NCBI GenBank assembly: GCA_963701995.1
Contig: OY969693.1
Coordinates: forward strand, 1,302,001-1,366,000
Source of the DNA: Methanoflorens sp963701995
GTDB lineage: Archaea > Halobacteriota > Bog-38 > Methanoflorentales > Methanoflorentaceae
Direction: 5' to 3'
Length of the DNA: 64,000 nucleotides
The stretch's first letter is position 1; every line of letters starts with the position of its first letter. This document shows positions 33,553 through 41,124 of this stretch, one piece after another. The notes beneath the pieces were generated by a model. That model searched no databases, had not been told where the DNA came from, and worked only from the letters and a program-made list of their open reading frames with translations. A program made the translations under genes and the position numbers.

Positions 33553-34446
33553 CTATATTATTTCGTATAGGCAGGACTGAATATCCTCTCCAAGTTTTCC
33601 GATTGCATCTGCCCGGCACCGCTGGCAATGGCGCATCTGTTTCACGTATTTTGTGCATTCATCTTGCATCTTCCGCTTCATCTCCATTGTTGGCGGCGTT
33701 ATGTCGGCAAACTTGTATTGTGCAATAAGGGGGATAACGTTGAAGGTATACACACCCATTTCGCCTACCTTTTTCGCAATCTCCGGAATATGTTTGTCGT
33801 TGATGCCCGGAATATAGACCGTATTGATTTTCACGATCATATGCCGCTTTACCGCCTCTTCAATGCCTCTTAACTGCTGGGCGAGGAGAATTTTTGCACC
33901 TTCGATCCCCGTATAGCGTTTGCCCTTGTAATTAATGAACGCGTAGATCTTTGCGCCGATCTCCGGGTCAATGGCGTTAAGGGTCACGGTGACATTACCC
34001 ACATCATACTTCTGGAGCAGGTCGATCTTATCGGGGAGCAATAATCCGTTTGTACTGAGGCACTTGATGACATTGGGGTACTGCTCGTGAAGGCGGCGAA
34101 GCGTTTCAAAGGTCTCTTCATTTGCGAGCGGCTCACCCGGCCCGGCGATCCCTATGACCTTAATATAATCATATTTGTCAATTACTTCTTTAACCAATTC
34201 CATAGCTTCATCAGGATTGAGTACTTTTGTTGTGACACCGGGGCGGCTCTCGTTCACACAGTCAAAGTCACGAATACAGTAGTTACACTGGATATTGCAT
34301 CTGGGTGCTACCGGAACATGACACCGCCCGAATGTGTGGCACGCTTTTTCGGAAAAGCAGGGGTGTTCCTGGATCTTGCGCATCTGTGACGGGTCCCACA
34401 GGACTTTACTACCTGCGACATCTGCAATTCTCATTTCATCGGACAT
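33553..34446 (-). CDS. nifB: NifB-family radical SAM protein
   Basis: About 297 residues from ATG 34446. N-terminal CFSEKACHTFGRCHVPVAPR gives the extra NifB cysteines, directly followed by the radical-SAM cluster motif CNIQCNYC. Further NifB blocks are GIAGPGEPLANEETFETL (SAM-binding GGE-like), KINTVYIPGIND and the C-terminal cluster CQRCRADAIGKLG. NifB makes the carbide-containing NifB-co precursor of nitrogenase cofactor from [4Fe-4S] clusters and SAM. No nifHDK genes are in the window. A TATA box (CTATTTAAAC) lies just upstream, giving a near-leaderless message. Confidence 0.87.
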   Translation of the reverse strand: MSDEMRIADVAGSKVLWDPSQMRKIQEHPCFSEKACHTFGRCHVPVAPRCNIQCNYCIRDFDCVNESRPGVTTKVLNPDEAMELVKEVIDKYDYIKVIGIAGPGEPLANEETFETLRRLHEQYPNVIKCLSTNGLLLPDKIDLLQKYDVGNVTVTLNAIDPEIGAKIYAFINYKGKRYTGIEGAKILLAQQLRGIEEAVKRHMIVKINTVYIPGINDKHIPEIAKKVGEMGVYTFNVIPLIAQYKFADITPPTMEMKRKMQDECTKYVKQMRHCQRCRADAIGKLGEDIQSCLYEII

Positions 34447-34477
34447 AGTCAACACCACTACGTGCGTTGTGAATGTT

Positions 34478-34488
34478 TAAATAGAGTT
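34478..34488 (-). promoter_or_regulatory. TATA box of nifB
   Basis: CTATTTAAAC-type archaeal TATA element on the minus strand, about 35 bases before the nifB start codon. Confidence 0.5.
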
Positions 34489-34862
34489 CAATTGTGGTAG
34501 AGTGATCCACTTTACCCTTAACAACTTTGTTTTCCCATTTGTTAAAGGTTGTCGGTTTCATTATTGATAAAAGGGATATCCGTATCTCACAGACAATTCT
34601 CTCTCTATAGAGTCGACCGTGGATGAACTCAGAACACCCTTACCTCTGTAAAAGGGTTTTTCATCAGTCTTGCTTTTATTGCTCTCTTCAGTCATTTTAT
34701 CGACCGGCTAAATTGCAGCAAACGCTCTGCGCTGCCTTGTGATGTGGTCCGCGTGGTTCCGCTCGTTTGTTCAGAAACCCAAAAAAAGCGACTGGGCGCT
34801 TCGCAGAGCATCCCAAAAAGACTTGCGTATATTATTATGAAAACATTAATATTAAAATGTTT
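34489..34862. other. Intergenic stretch upstream of nifB
   Basis: AT-rich with short inverted segments; no gene or known RNA family recognised. Confidence 0.3.
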
Positions 34863-34897
34863 GCTTGATGTGTCCCCATCGAACGCCCACATCAAGC
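34863..34897 (-). terminator. Hairpin after the AhpD-like gene
   Basis: Ten-base perfect stem (GCTTGATGTG / CACATCAAGC) with a 15-base loop, 40 bases past the stop codon on the minus strand and followed on that strand by a T-rich stretch. Confidence 0.5.
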
Positions 34898-34937
34898 ATC
34901 AAGGTATTTACCTGGAAGATCGCGGCATTACCGGATC

Positions 34938-35315
34938 TTATTCTCCGCCCCAATCTTCTTCGGGAAGTTCGCAGCACTTCCTGAGCGCGTCACGAGCTGT
35001 CGCGACAGCTGGTATGCCTGCCGTCACCGCGAGGACCCCCAGCGTGTCGAGGACCTCTTCACGCGAAGCGCCCATGTTCATCGCGGCCCGCATCTGTGCG
35101 GTTGCACAAGCTTCACAGCCCATTGCGGAAACCACTGCGAGGGCGATTAGTCTCTTTGTTTTTGCCGAAATCGCTCCGTCGCTCAGAAGCGCTTTATCCA
35201 TGTTATAGATGACGTCAAACATCTTCGGATGCGACTCATAAATAAGCTTCAGAAGCGCGGGGGAGAATCCCATGTCTTTTCTAAGTTCTTTAAGTTCTAC
35301 GTCTCCAATAGGCAT
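34938..35315 (-). CDS. Carboxymuconolactone decarboxylase / AhpD-like protein
   Basis: A 125-residue all-helical protein of the CMD/AhpD family. The block KTKRLIALAVVSAMGCEACA carries the redox CxxC pair (CEAC) at the start of the central helix, followed by TAQMRAAMNMGASREEVLDT and LGVLAVTAGIPAV. AhpD-like proteins act as thiol-based peroxide or disulfide reductases; the His seen after CxxC in bacterial AhpD is replaced here (ATAQ). Single gene with an AT-rich promoter region at 35330-35365 shared with the divergent gene at 35393. Confidence 0.88.
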   Translation of the reverse strand: MPIGDVELKELRKDMGFSPALLKLIYESHPKMFDVIYNMDKALLSDGAISAKTKRLIALAVVSAMGCEACATAQMRAAMNMGASREEVLDTLGVLAVTAGIPAVATARDALRKCCELPEEDWGGE

Positions 35316-35392
35316 GTTTCAAACCTCTAAATACTGATAAATGTTATAATATAAATCAATAGTTGAATCGTTGATAGCGAATTCATCTGGCT

Positions 35393-35812
35393 GTGGCAGC
35401 TCTAGAAACGAAGCTGGCGCCTAAGTCAAGAGTGGACTGCACGGCGTGCAGGTGCGTTCGCGTGGCGGAACGAAGGCCATTACTGTACGAAAAAATGAAA
35501 AACGCTGAGGAAGAAGAGTTGCCTGAGGATCGTAAGAAACGCGAGCGTTTAACGGAGCCGGAGGGCTTGCCTAAAGGCGAAGAGTGCCCCCACTATCCGT
35601 GTCATTTCAAAGGACAAGTGTGCTTGTTTTGTTATTGTCCGAAGTACCCGTGTGAGGACTCGCAGCTTGGTAAGTGGATAGTGAGCTCTCAAGGCGACGT
35701 TGTTTGGACGTGTATCGACTGCAGACTAATCCACAAGAAGAGAATAGCGGAATATCTGCGTGACCATCCTAGGGCAACGGTCGACGAATTGAAGCGCATT
35801 GACGCCGAGTAG
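35393..35812 (+). CDS. Cysteine-rich small-domain protein (PF04071-type)
   Basis: 139 residues with GTG start at 35393 (a later ATG at 35495 is possible). The C-terminal half is the Cys-rich domain common in methanogens: HYPCHFKGQVCLFCYCPKYP, then CEDSQLGKW, then VVWTCIDCRLIHKKRIAEYL. The clustered Cys and His probably bind metal. In other methanogens this domain is often linked to corrinoid or cobyrinic-acid genes, but no such partner is nearby here. The N-terminal half (VDCTACRCVRVAERRPLLYE) adds two or three more cysteines and a charged helix. Confidence 0.8.
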   Translation: MAALETKLAPKSRVDCTACRCVRVAERRPLLYEKMKNAEEEELPEDRKKRERLTEPEGLPKGEECPHYPCHFKGQVCLFCYCPKYPCEDSQLGKWIVSSQGDVVWTCIDCRLIHKKRIAEYLRDHPRATVDELKRIDAE

Positions 35813-35906
35813 TCGTGCGCACGATACTAAGTGCAGAATCCCTTTTTTGACGAGTCGGGCAGCTGAGCACTGGTAATATCCCGGTGGACGTGCGGCTTGC
35901 CATCAA

Positions 35907-35916
35907 TTTTATATAG
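35907..35916 (+). promoter_or_regulatory. TATA box of the thermosome gene
   Basis: TTTTATATAG, about 50 bases before the thermosome start codon; a textbook archaeal TATA element. Confidence 0.6.
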
Positions 35917-35965
35917 AACTGTACGCAATGTAATCACGTCATTTCACGTTTACAGGAGGAAGAGT

Positions 35966-37591
35966 ATGGCAGGACGACCCACAGGACAACTTGTTAGTGC
36001 CGGCGGACAGCCGATTTTGATTCTCAAAGAGGGCGCCACTCGGACGCGAGGCGAGGAAGCCCAAAGCATGAATATCGAAGCTGCGCGCGCCGTAGCAAAT
36101 GCAGTGCGAACGACTCTTGGCCCTAAGGGGATGGACAAAATGCTCGTCGATAGTATCGGCGATGTTGTCATCACCAATGACGGAGCAACCATCCTAAAAG
36201 AGATGGATATTGAACATCCCGCTGCAAAGATGGTAGTTGAGGTCGCCAAGGCCCAGGATGACGAAGTCGGCGACGGGACCACAACCGCCGTTGTGCTCGT
36301 TGGTGAACTTTTGCGAGAAGCAGAGGAGCTTTTGAGTGAAGATGTCCACCCTACGATAATCGCTGCGGGATTCAACTTGGCCGCGCGCAAGGCGACAGAC
36401 GTCCTTACTGAAATCGCTTTTGAAGGCGATGATGCGACGCTTAAACACGTTGCGATGACGGCCATAACGGGAAAGGGCGCTGAGATGATGCTCGGCACGA
36501 TAGCCGATATCGTTGTCGAAGCGGTGCAGCTCGTCGCTGAGGACGTCGATGGAAAGAAAACCGTCGACCCCGACGACATCAGTGTGGTGCGCCGCTACGG
36601 AGCATCGGTCGATGATTCAAAACTCGTGCACGGCCTCATAATCGACAAAGAAAAAGTGCACCCACTTATGCCCACGACGGTGAAAGATGCCAAGATAGCC
36701 CTTCTTAACGTTGGCTTGGAGATCGAAAAGACGGAGATCGACGCGAAAATTGAGATAAACGATCCAGGACAGATGCAGTCGTTCTGGGATGAGGAAGAGC
36801 GGAGGCTTGAATCGATCGCCGACAAGGTTATTGCAACCGGGGCAAACGTCGTTTTTTGCCAGAAAGGGATCGACGATCTCGTTCAGCATTATCTTGCGAA
36901 AGCGGGCATCTTGGCAGGACGGCGGGTCAAGAAAAGCGATATGAAACGCCTCGAAAAGGCGACTGGGGGCAAGATTACCGACACGCTGGAGGATATTGCC
37001 CAACTCGGCTATGCCGGTCTGGTGCAGGAACGAAAAGTCGGCGACAATGAGATGATTTTTGTCGAAAAAACCCAAAACCCCAAAGCGGTATCTATTTTGC
37101 TCCGCGGCAGCATCGAACACGTTGTCGACGAGATGGATCGGGCGGTAAACGACGCCCTGAAAGTCGTCTCATTGACCCTTGAGAAGAACCAAGTACTGGC
37201 AGGCGGTGGCGCTCCGGAGATTGAACTTGCAATGACTCTGCGCGACTATGCCACGACTTTTGGCGGGCGTGAACAACTCTCCGTGCGCGCTTTTGCGAAT
37301 GCGATGGAGATCATTCCAAAAACGCTCATTGAAAATGCCGGTGGAGATCCACTCGACAAGCTTGTGGAGCTTCGCAGCGCCCACGAATCGGGCGATCGAA
37401 ATGCCGGTATATCAGTGGATGGTGAGGTAAGGGACATGCTAGCTCTCAATGTTGTTGATCCGCTCCGCGTAAAACTAAACGCGGTCGAATCTGCGATGGA
37501 GACTGCCAACATGATTTTGAGGATTGACGACGTCATCGCTGCGAGCACAGAAAAGCCCGAACTTGGTGGCGAAAGTCCAGAGATGTACTGA
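35966..37591 (+). CDS. thsA: Thermosome (group II chaperonin) subunit
   Basis: A 541-residue group II chaperonin subunit. Starts at ATG 35966 after AGGAGG; the frame is open earlier but that part is leader. Signatures: GQPILILKEGATRTRGEEAQ, RTTLGPKGMDKML (nucleotide contact), VITNDGATIL, VGDGTTTAVVL (ATP-binding), and the later LAGGGAPEIELA. It forms the double-ring, lidded ATP-dependent folding machine of the archaeal cytosol. The acidic C-terminal end (PELGGESPEMY) lacks the long Gly/Met tail of some paralogues. The -alpha symbol is arbitrary, since subunit type is not determinable. Single-gene unit with its own TATA box. Confidence 0.95.
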   Translation: MAGRPTGQLVSAGGQPILILKEGATRTRGEEAQSMNIEAARAVANAVRTTLGPKGMDKMLVDSIGDVVITNDGATILKEMDIEHPAAKMVVEVAKAQDDEVGDGTTTAVVLVGELLREAEELLSEDVHPTIIAAGFNLAARKATDVLTEIAFEGDDATLKHVAMTAITGKGAEMMLGTIADIVVEAVQLVAEDVDGKKTVDPDDISVVRRYGASVDDSKLVHGLIIDKEKVHPLMPTTVKDAKIALLNVGLEIEKTEIDAKIEINDPGQMQSFWDEEERRLESIADKVIATGANVVFCQKGIDDLVQHYLAKAGILAGRRVKKSDMKRLEKATGGKITDTLEDIAQLGYAGLVQERKVGDNEMIFVEKTQNPKAVSILLRGSIEHVVDEMDRAVNDALKVVSLTLEKNQVLAGGGAPEIELAMTLRDYATTFGGREQLSVRAFANAMEIIPKTLIENAGGDPLDKLVELRSAHESGDRNAGISVDGEVRDMLALNVVDPLRVKLNAVESAMETANMILRIDDVIAASTEKPELGGESPEMY

Positions 37592-37803
37592 GAAGCGGAA
37601 CTGTGATTGACTGGTTGGCAGTCATCGCTCTCTTTTTTGAGGTCCCGAATCGCGAATGCGGATCCGGCCTCCGATCTACGACGCAAAGGCTGCTCGGCCA
37701 GCTAACACAACTTATAAATAGTCAAGAATTGCTCATTTGAGTGGTTTTCAGGCGAAGATCGGCAGGCGGAAGTTTGCACCACGACACAGTGAGTGGTGAG
37801 CTT

Positions 37804-38442
37804 ATGCGGCAACAAGGGATTCTTGCGGTTTTAATTGTTACGATAATGCTGTTTTCGTGTGGTTGTTTGGGGGGCGGGCAGAGCAATGATACTAACACGG
37901 CACCTCTCGCCAACTCCTTACTAGTCGCCAGATCGGTTGAGGTAATGGTGGGCTACAACACTTCGCTTTCCTGCGTTTTGAACATAACGAACGGGCAGGG
38001 CCTTGACAATCAGGTCGTTTACTGGTATCTCGACGGCACGCCTCTTGGGCAAAGCTCCACCTACTTTGGCTTTGCAACATACAACCTGTCCGTCAGCGAC
38101 GTCTCGGGACTTGCGTTGGGAGAACATCAAATTCTCGCAAAATACAAAGGCAACGCCGATTATGCGGGTTCACAAGCAGAAGGCGTGTTGCTAGTTATCG
38201 CGGCACCAACACCAACACCAACGCCAAGACCAACACCAACGCCAAGGCCAACACCAACGCCAACACCAACGCCAACACCAACGCCATCGCCTTCTCTGAC
38301 GCCCAGGCCCACACGGAGTCCGTCACCAACACCCACAGCAAGCCCGACCAAGACTTCGACACGCAGCCCAACAGGGAAACCGAGTTCCACGGTAGGTACT
38401 TCGCCGACCCTGTCGACGACGCGAACGCGAACGGTTACCTAA
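37804..38442 (+). CDS. Lipoprotein with Ig-like domain and Pro/Thr tail
   Basis: About 212 residues from ATG 37804 with GGTGAGC upstream. Signal peptide with lipobox (MLFSCGC), then a beta-sandwich domain of the bacterial-Ig type (GYNTSLSCVLNITNGQGLDN, YWYLDGTPLGQSSTYFGFAT, LGEHQILAKYKGNADYAGS). About 75 residues of Pro/Thr/Ser repeats follow, likely a glycosylated spacer through the surface layer. The DNA of the tail is a low-complexity CCAACACCAACG-type repeat at 38205-38290. Probably a surface protein of the S-layer neighbourhood. Confidence 0.75.
   Translation: MRQQGILAVLIVTIMLFSCGCLGGGQSNDTNTAPLANSLLVARSVEVMVGYNTSLSCVLNITNGQGLDNQVVYWYLDGTPLGQSSTYFGFATYNLSVSDVSGLALGEHQILAKYKGNADYAGSQAEGVLLVIAAPTPTPTPRPTPTPRPTPTPTPTPTPTPSPSLTPRPTRSPSPTPTASPTKTSTRSPTGKPSSTVGTSPTLSTTRTRTVT
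38205..38290 (+). repeat. Low-complexity CCAACA/CCAACG repeat
   Basis: Short 6- and 12-base units that encode the Pro-Thr tail of the lipoprotein; prone to length change. Confidence 0.7.
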
Positions 38443-38601
38443 GATGCGGGCTTGTGTCGTCGCGACGCGATGAGCGGACGATGCCGCTGTGACCTCTCAC
38501 TTTCTCAGGTAGGCACAAGGCGATCCACGCGAGACTCATGCGCAGACGTCTTACGATAGAGCTTGATTAGCGTGCCTACTGAAATCTCGGCGGTGATCTC
38601 G

Positions 38602-39000
38602 TCATTTCTGCAGGGCGTGCGATTTGAGCCAATCAGCAATCGCCGGTAACTCAAGTTCGTTTCGCGCAATGGCTAACACGAAACTCTTTATCGGTGCTTT
38701 GGGATCTACGTAGTAACCATTTTGCTCTAAGAACAGATCGCACCCTAGGAAACCGGTTCTTTTCGTGCCTTTGATCAATGCATTCGTACTGATGATACAT
38801 TCGATCATGGAAGCAGCTTTCAAGAATATGTTGGGGTAAGGCGTATAGCCGTGAATCTGCGTTCGAGGGCGATCAAGGTAGCTTGAAAGTAGATTATCGC
38901 GAATGCCGGGGTGAAGACACGTGTCGCGCTCGCCTTCGATCGCCTCAATCATCTTGTGGTGTATGCTTCGAACCTGCTGTACTGTCAAGTATACGACCAT
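38602..39000 (-). CDS. Doc-like Fic protein with degenerate active site
   Basis: A 132-residue death-on-curing-type protein: VYLTVQQVRSIHHKMIEAIE, GIRDNLLSSYLDRPRTQIHG, YTPYPNIFLKAASMIECIIS, and the Fic-motif region TNALIKGTKRTGFLGCDLFL. In active Fic/Doc proteins the motif is HPFxDGNKRT. Here the catalytic His-Pro-Phe is Asn-Ala-Leu and the Asn of GNK is Thr, so adenylylation or phosphorylation of EF-Tu-like targets is doubtful, though KRTG remains. It lies two bases after a 47-residue gene that probably encodes its antitoxin. Either an inactivated toxin or one with a changed role. Confidence 0.75.
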   Translation of the reverse strand: MVVYLTVQQVRSIHHKMIEAIEGERDTCLHPGIRDNLLSSYLDRPRTQIHGYTPYPNIFLKAASMIECIISTNALIKGTKRTGFLGCDLFLEQNGYYVDPKAPIKSFVLAIARNELELPAIADWLKSHALQK

Positions 39001-39002
39001 CG

Positions 39003-39146
39003 CTAAAACTCCGCAAGCTCTTCTAGCACGCTCCGGTAACGCTCTATGGCGTCACTGAGCAGCCGCTCAAAGTCCTCTTCTTGCTGAAAAGTTTCGTGGA
39101 TCGTGCCTGACTCGCCTTTGTCTGCCCCTCTTTCAATCTTTGACAA
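39003..39146 (-). CDS. Probable antitoxin of the Doc-like protein (47 aa)
   Basis: TTG start at 39146, inside the 3' end of argG. 47 residues: MSKIERGADKGESGTIHETF, then QQEEDFERLLSDAIERYRSV and LEELAEF. An acidic amphipathic helix with a short N-terminal tail is typical of small antitoxins that wrap around the toxin. The next gene starts two bases after its stop, a usual antitoxin-toxin order. The start codon is not certain because no ATG is available. Confidence 0.5.
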   Translation of the reverse strand: MSKIERGADKGESGTIHETFQQEEDFERLLSDAIERYRSVLEELAEF

Positions 39147-40311
39147 ACTTGTTGTATGCGCGGCTTTGAAAACCGTGGTATTTAGAGAATCCCTCAGCGT
39201 CGCGCTGATCTAGCGACTTATCATTAAATGAAACGAGTGCCTCCGAATACAACGCCTTGGGCGAACTTCGAGCGACGGCGGTTGCAGTCCCATTATGCAG
39301 TAGCAGCGTGGCCGACCCGGTGACCCGTTCTTGCGTTTTGTTGATGAACGCGTTTAGTGCGGCGGTCAACGGTTCGTCCAGTAAGCCTTGATAGATCAGC
39401 TCAGCCCACGCCGCTTCAACTTGCGCCTTGAACTTGCGTTCCTGTCGAGTCAGGACAAGTGCCTCCAACTCTTCGTGAGCCGTCAGAATAACTGTCGCTG
39501 CGGGATGTTCGTAGATCTCTCGCGCTTTGAGTCCAAGAACGCGGTCCTCTATAAGGTCGGTTCGACCGACACCGAATTTTCCCGCCACCTCGTTGAGCTT
39601 TCTGATGAGCTGCAGTCCGCTCATTTGTACGCCATCTAACGCGACTGGGGTGCCTTTTGCGAAATCGAGGCTCAAAAGGAGCTTGCCTTGCGTTTTCGTC
39701 GGCGCCGTTGTCCACTTATAAATGTCCTCCGGCGGGATACAGGAAGGGTCTTCGAGACGTCCCCCCTCGATGGAACGGGACCAGAGGTTTTCGTCTACGC
39801 TGTACGGCTTCTCAAAAGTAATCGGCACGTCAAGATTGTGTTCGAGCGCATATTCGATCTCCTCAGAACGCGTGAGATTGAGTTCACGCATTGGCGCGTG
39901 AATCTTGTATTTTGATGCTCGGAACACCGCTTCGAATCGAAGCTGGTCATTGCCTTTTCCGGTGCAGCCGTGGGCGATCGCTGAGACGTGCTCTCTCTCA
40001 GCGATTTCGAGCACTTTCTTTGCAATGAGTGGTCGGGCAATGGCTTGTCCCAGGGTATACCCTTCGTAGTTGCCGTTTGCCTTGATCAGCGGAAACAAGT
40101 ACTTCTCCACGAACTCGTTCTTCGCGTCGACGGTGTAGTGCTTGTCGCTGAGCTTGCCAGCCCGCGCTTCTGCTTTTCTCAGGTCGCTCTCGGGTTGGCC
40201 GACGTCAACCGTAACCGTCACAATCTCATCATATTGGTACTGCTCTCTCAAAATCGGAATGCAGACAGAAGTGTCTAGACCTCCAGAATATGAAAGCACG
40301 ACTTTGCTCAT
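39133..40311 (-). CDS. argG: Argininosuccinate synthase
   Basis: About 392 residues from ATG 40311 with AAGGTGA upstream. Catalyses ATP-dependent joining of citrulline and aspartate in arginine synthesis. The N-terminal PP-loop is VLSYSGGLDTSVCIPILREQ; other signatures are AHGCTGKGNDQLRFE and FGVGRTDLIEDRVLGLKARE. Full length and undamaged. The gene ends inside the start region of the Doc antitoxin gene. CarAB, which supplies carbamoyl phosphate for citrulline, lies 0.8 kb upstream, consistent with arginine and pyrimidine biosynthesis being grouped here. Confidence 0.96.
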   Translation of the reverse strand: MSKVVLSYSGGLDTSVCIPILREQYQYDEIVTVTVDVGQPESDLRKAEARAGKLSDKHYTVDAKNEFVEKYLFPLIKANGNYEGYTLGQAIARPLIAKKVLEIAEREHVSAIAHGCTGKGNDQLRFEAVFRASKYKIHAPMRELNLTRSEEIEYALEHNLDVPITFEKPYSVDENLWSRSIEGGRLEDPSCIPPEDIYKWTTAPTKTQGKLLLSLDFAKGTPVALDGVQMSGLQLIRKLNEVAGKFGVGRTDLIEDRVLGLKAREIYEHPAATVILTAHEELEALVLTRQERKFKAQVEAAWAELIYQGLLDEPLTAALNAFINKTQERVTGSATLLLHNGTATAVARSSPKALYSEALVSFNDKSLDQRDAEGFSKYHGFQSRAYNKFVKD

Positions 40312-40377
40312 CACAGTCACCTTGATAAAGTGGCAAGGGTTTCACAGTTTGTGCACGCGTGTCGGTTATCGGCCACC

Positions 40378-40860
40378 TCAAGCGCGCGCGTGAATTACGG
40401 CGGTGTTAGCGACCGTATCTGAGAACCGCTGTCGCGGGTCACCTTGAGTCGCGAAGCCAACGATCAGATCTAGTGCGAATAGGAGCGCGAAAGCCGGAAG
40501 CCAGGCTTTGGTGAAACTTCTCACAAAAGCCTTTGTATAGGTCATGCTGCCCGCAAGCGACCTCACTTTTACGTCCACAAAACGCTTGCCGATCGTCGCA
40601 CCTGTCGATCCTTCGAGTGCGACATAGTAACCCCACACGATGATGAGGCCAAATATGGCTGAAAATCCCGAAAATAATCCGCCAAAAGCGTTTACGTTGA
40701 ATACCAATAAAGGCAAGAACAAAACAATTGCGAGCACGGCGTTTAACACCACGAACACGACGAGCAAAATTAACGAGTCGATGACGAACGCTATTGCCCG
40801 TCGCGTCCATAGATTTTGGAGTGCGCTGTTGGCTCGTACGACTTCAAACCTTCGCTGCAT
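40378..40860 (-). CDS. RDD family membrane protein
   Basis: 160 residues. RDD-domain plan: RRAIAFVIDSLILLVVFVVL (first helix with the conserved R...D), a second helix FSGFSAIFGLIIVWGYYVAL, then GSTGATIGKRFVDVKVRSLA and a third helix block. RDD proteins are small integral membrane proteins sometimes tied to Na+/H+ exchange; function here unknown. It sits upstream of argG on the same strand with a 66-base gap. Confidence 0.85.
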   Translation of the reverse strand: MQRRFEVVRANSALQNLWTRRAIAFVIDSLILLVVFVVLNAVLAIVLFLPLLVFNVNAFGGLFSGFSAIFGLIIVWGYYVALEGSTGATIGKRFVDVKVRSLAGSMTYTKAFVRSFTKAWLPAFALLFALDLIVGFATQGDPRQRFSDTVANTAVIHARA

Positions 40861-41124
40861 AGTGTCGCTCCACAGTTACACGCGCGAGCTTAAAAGCGTT
40901 TTTGTCGACGCTGCACCTTGTGATATGTCTCGTTTCCGCCACGCTTCATATTGCGGTCCTCAAACGCGAGCGCAATGTTCGAGCAAAGTTCGCTGCTTTT
41001 ACGGCTATCGCTCTCGCGCAGTAACGGCTAGGTACAGAACAGAACAGCACACTGCTCGAGGAACGGCGGCTTTGAACACACGCGACGCGGGTCAACCACT
41101 GGAGCGGCGTGATCGTGCACGCAA

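Noticed and set aside
38205..38290. Short regular repeats resembling a CRISPR array
   Set aside because: Units are 6-12 bases with no unique spacers; they encode a Pro-Thr tail in frame.
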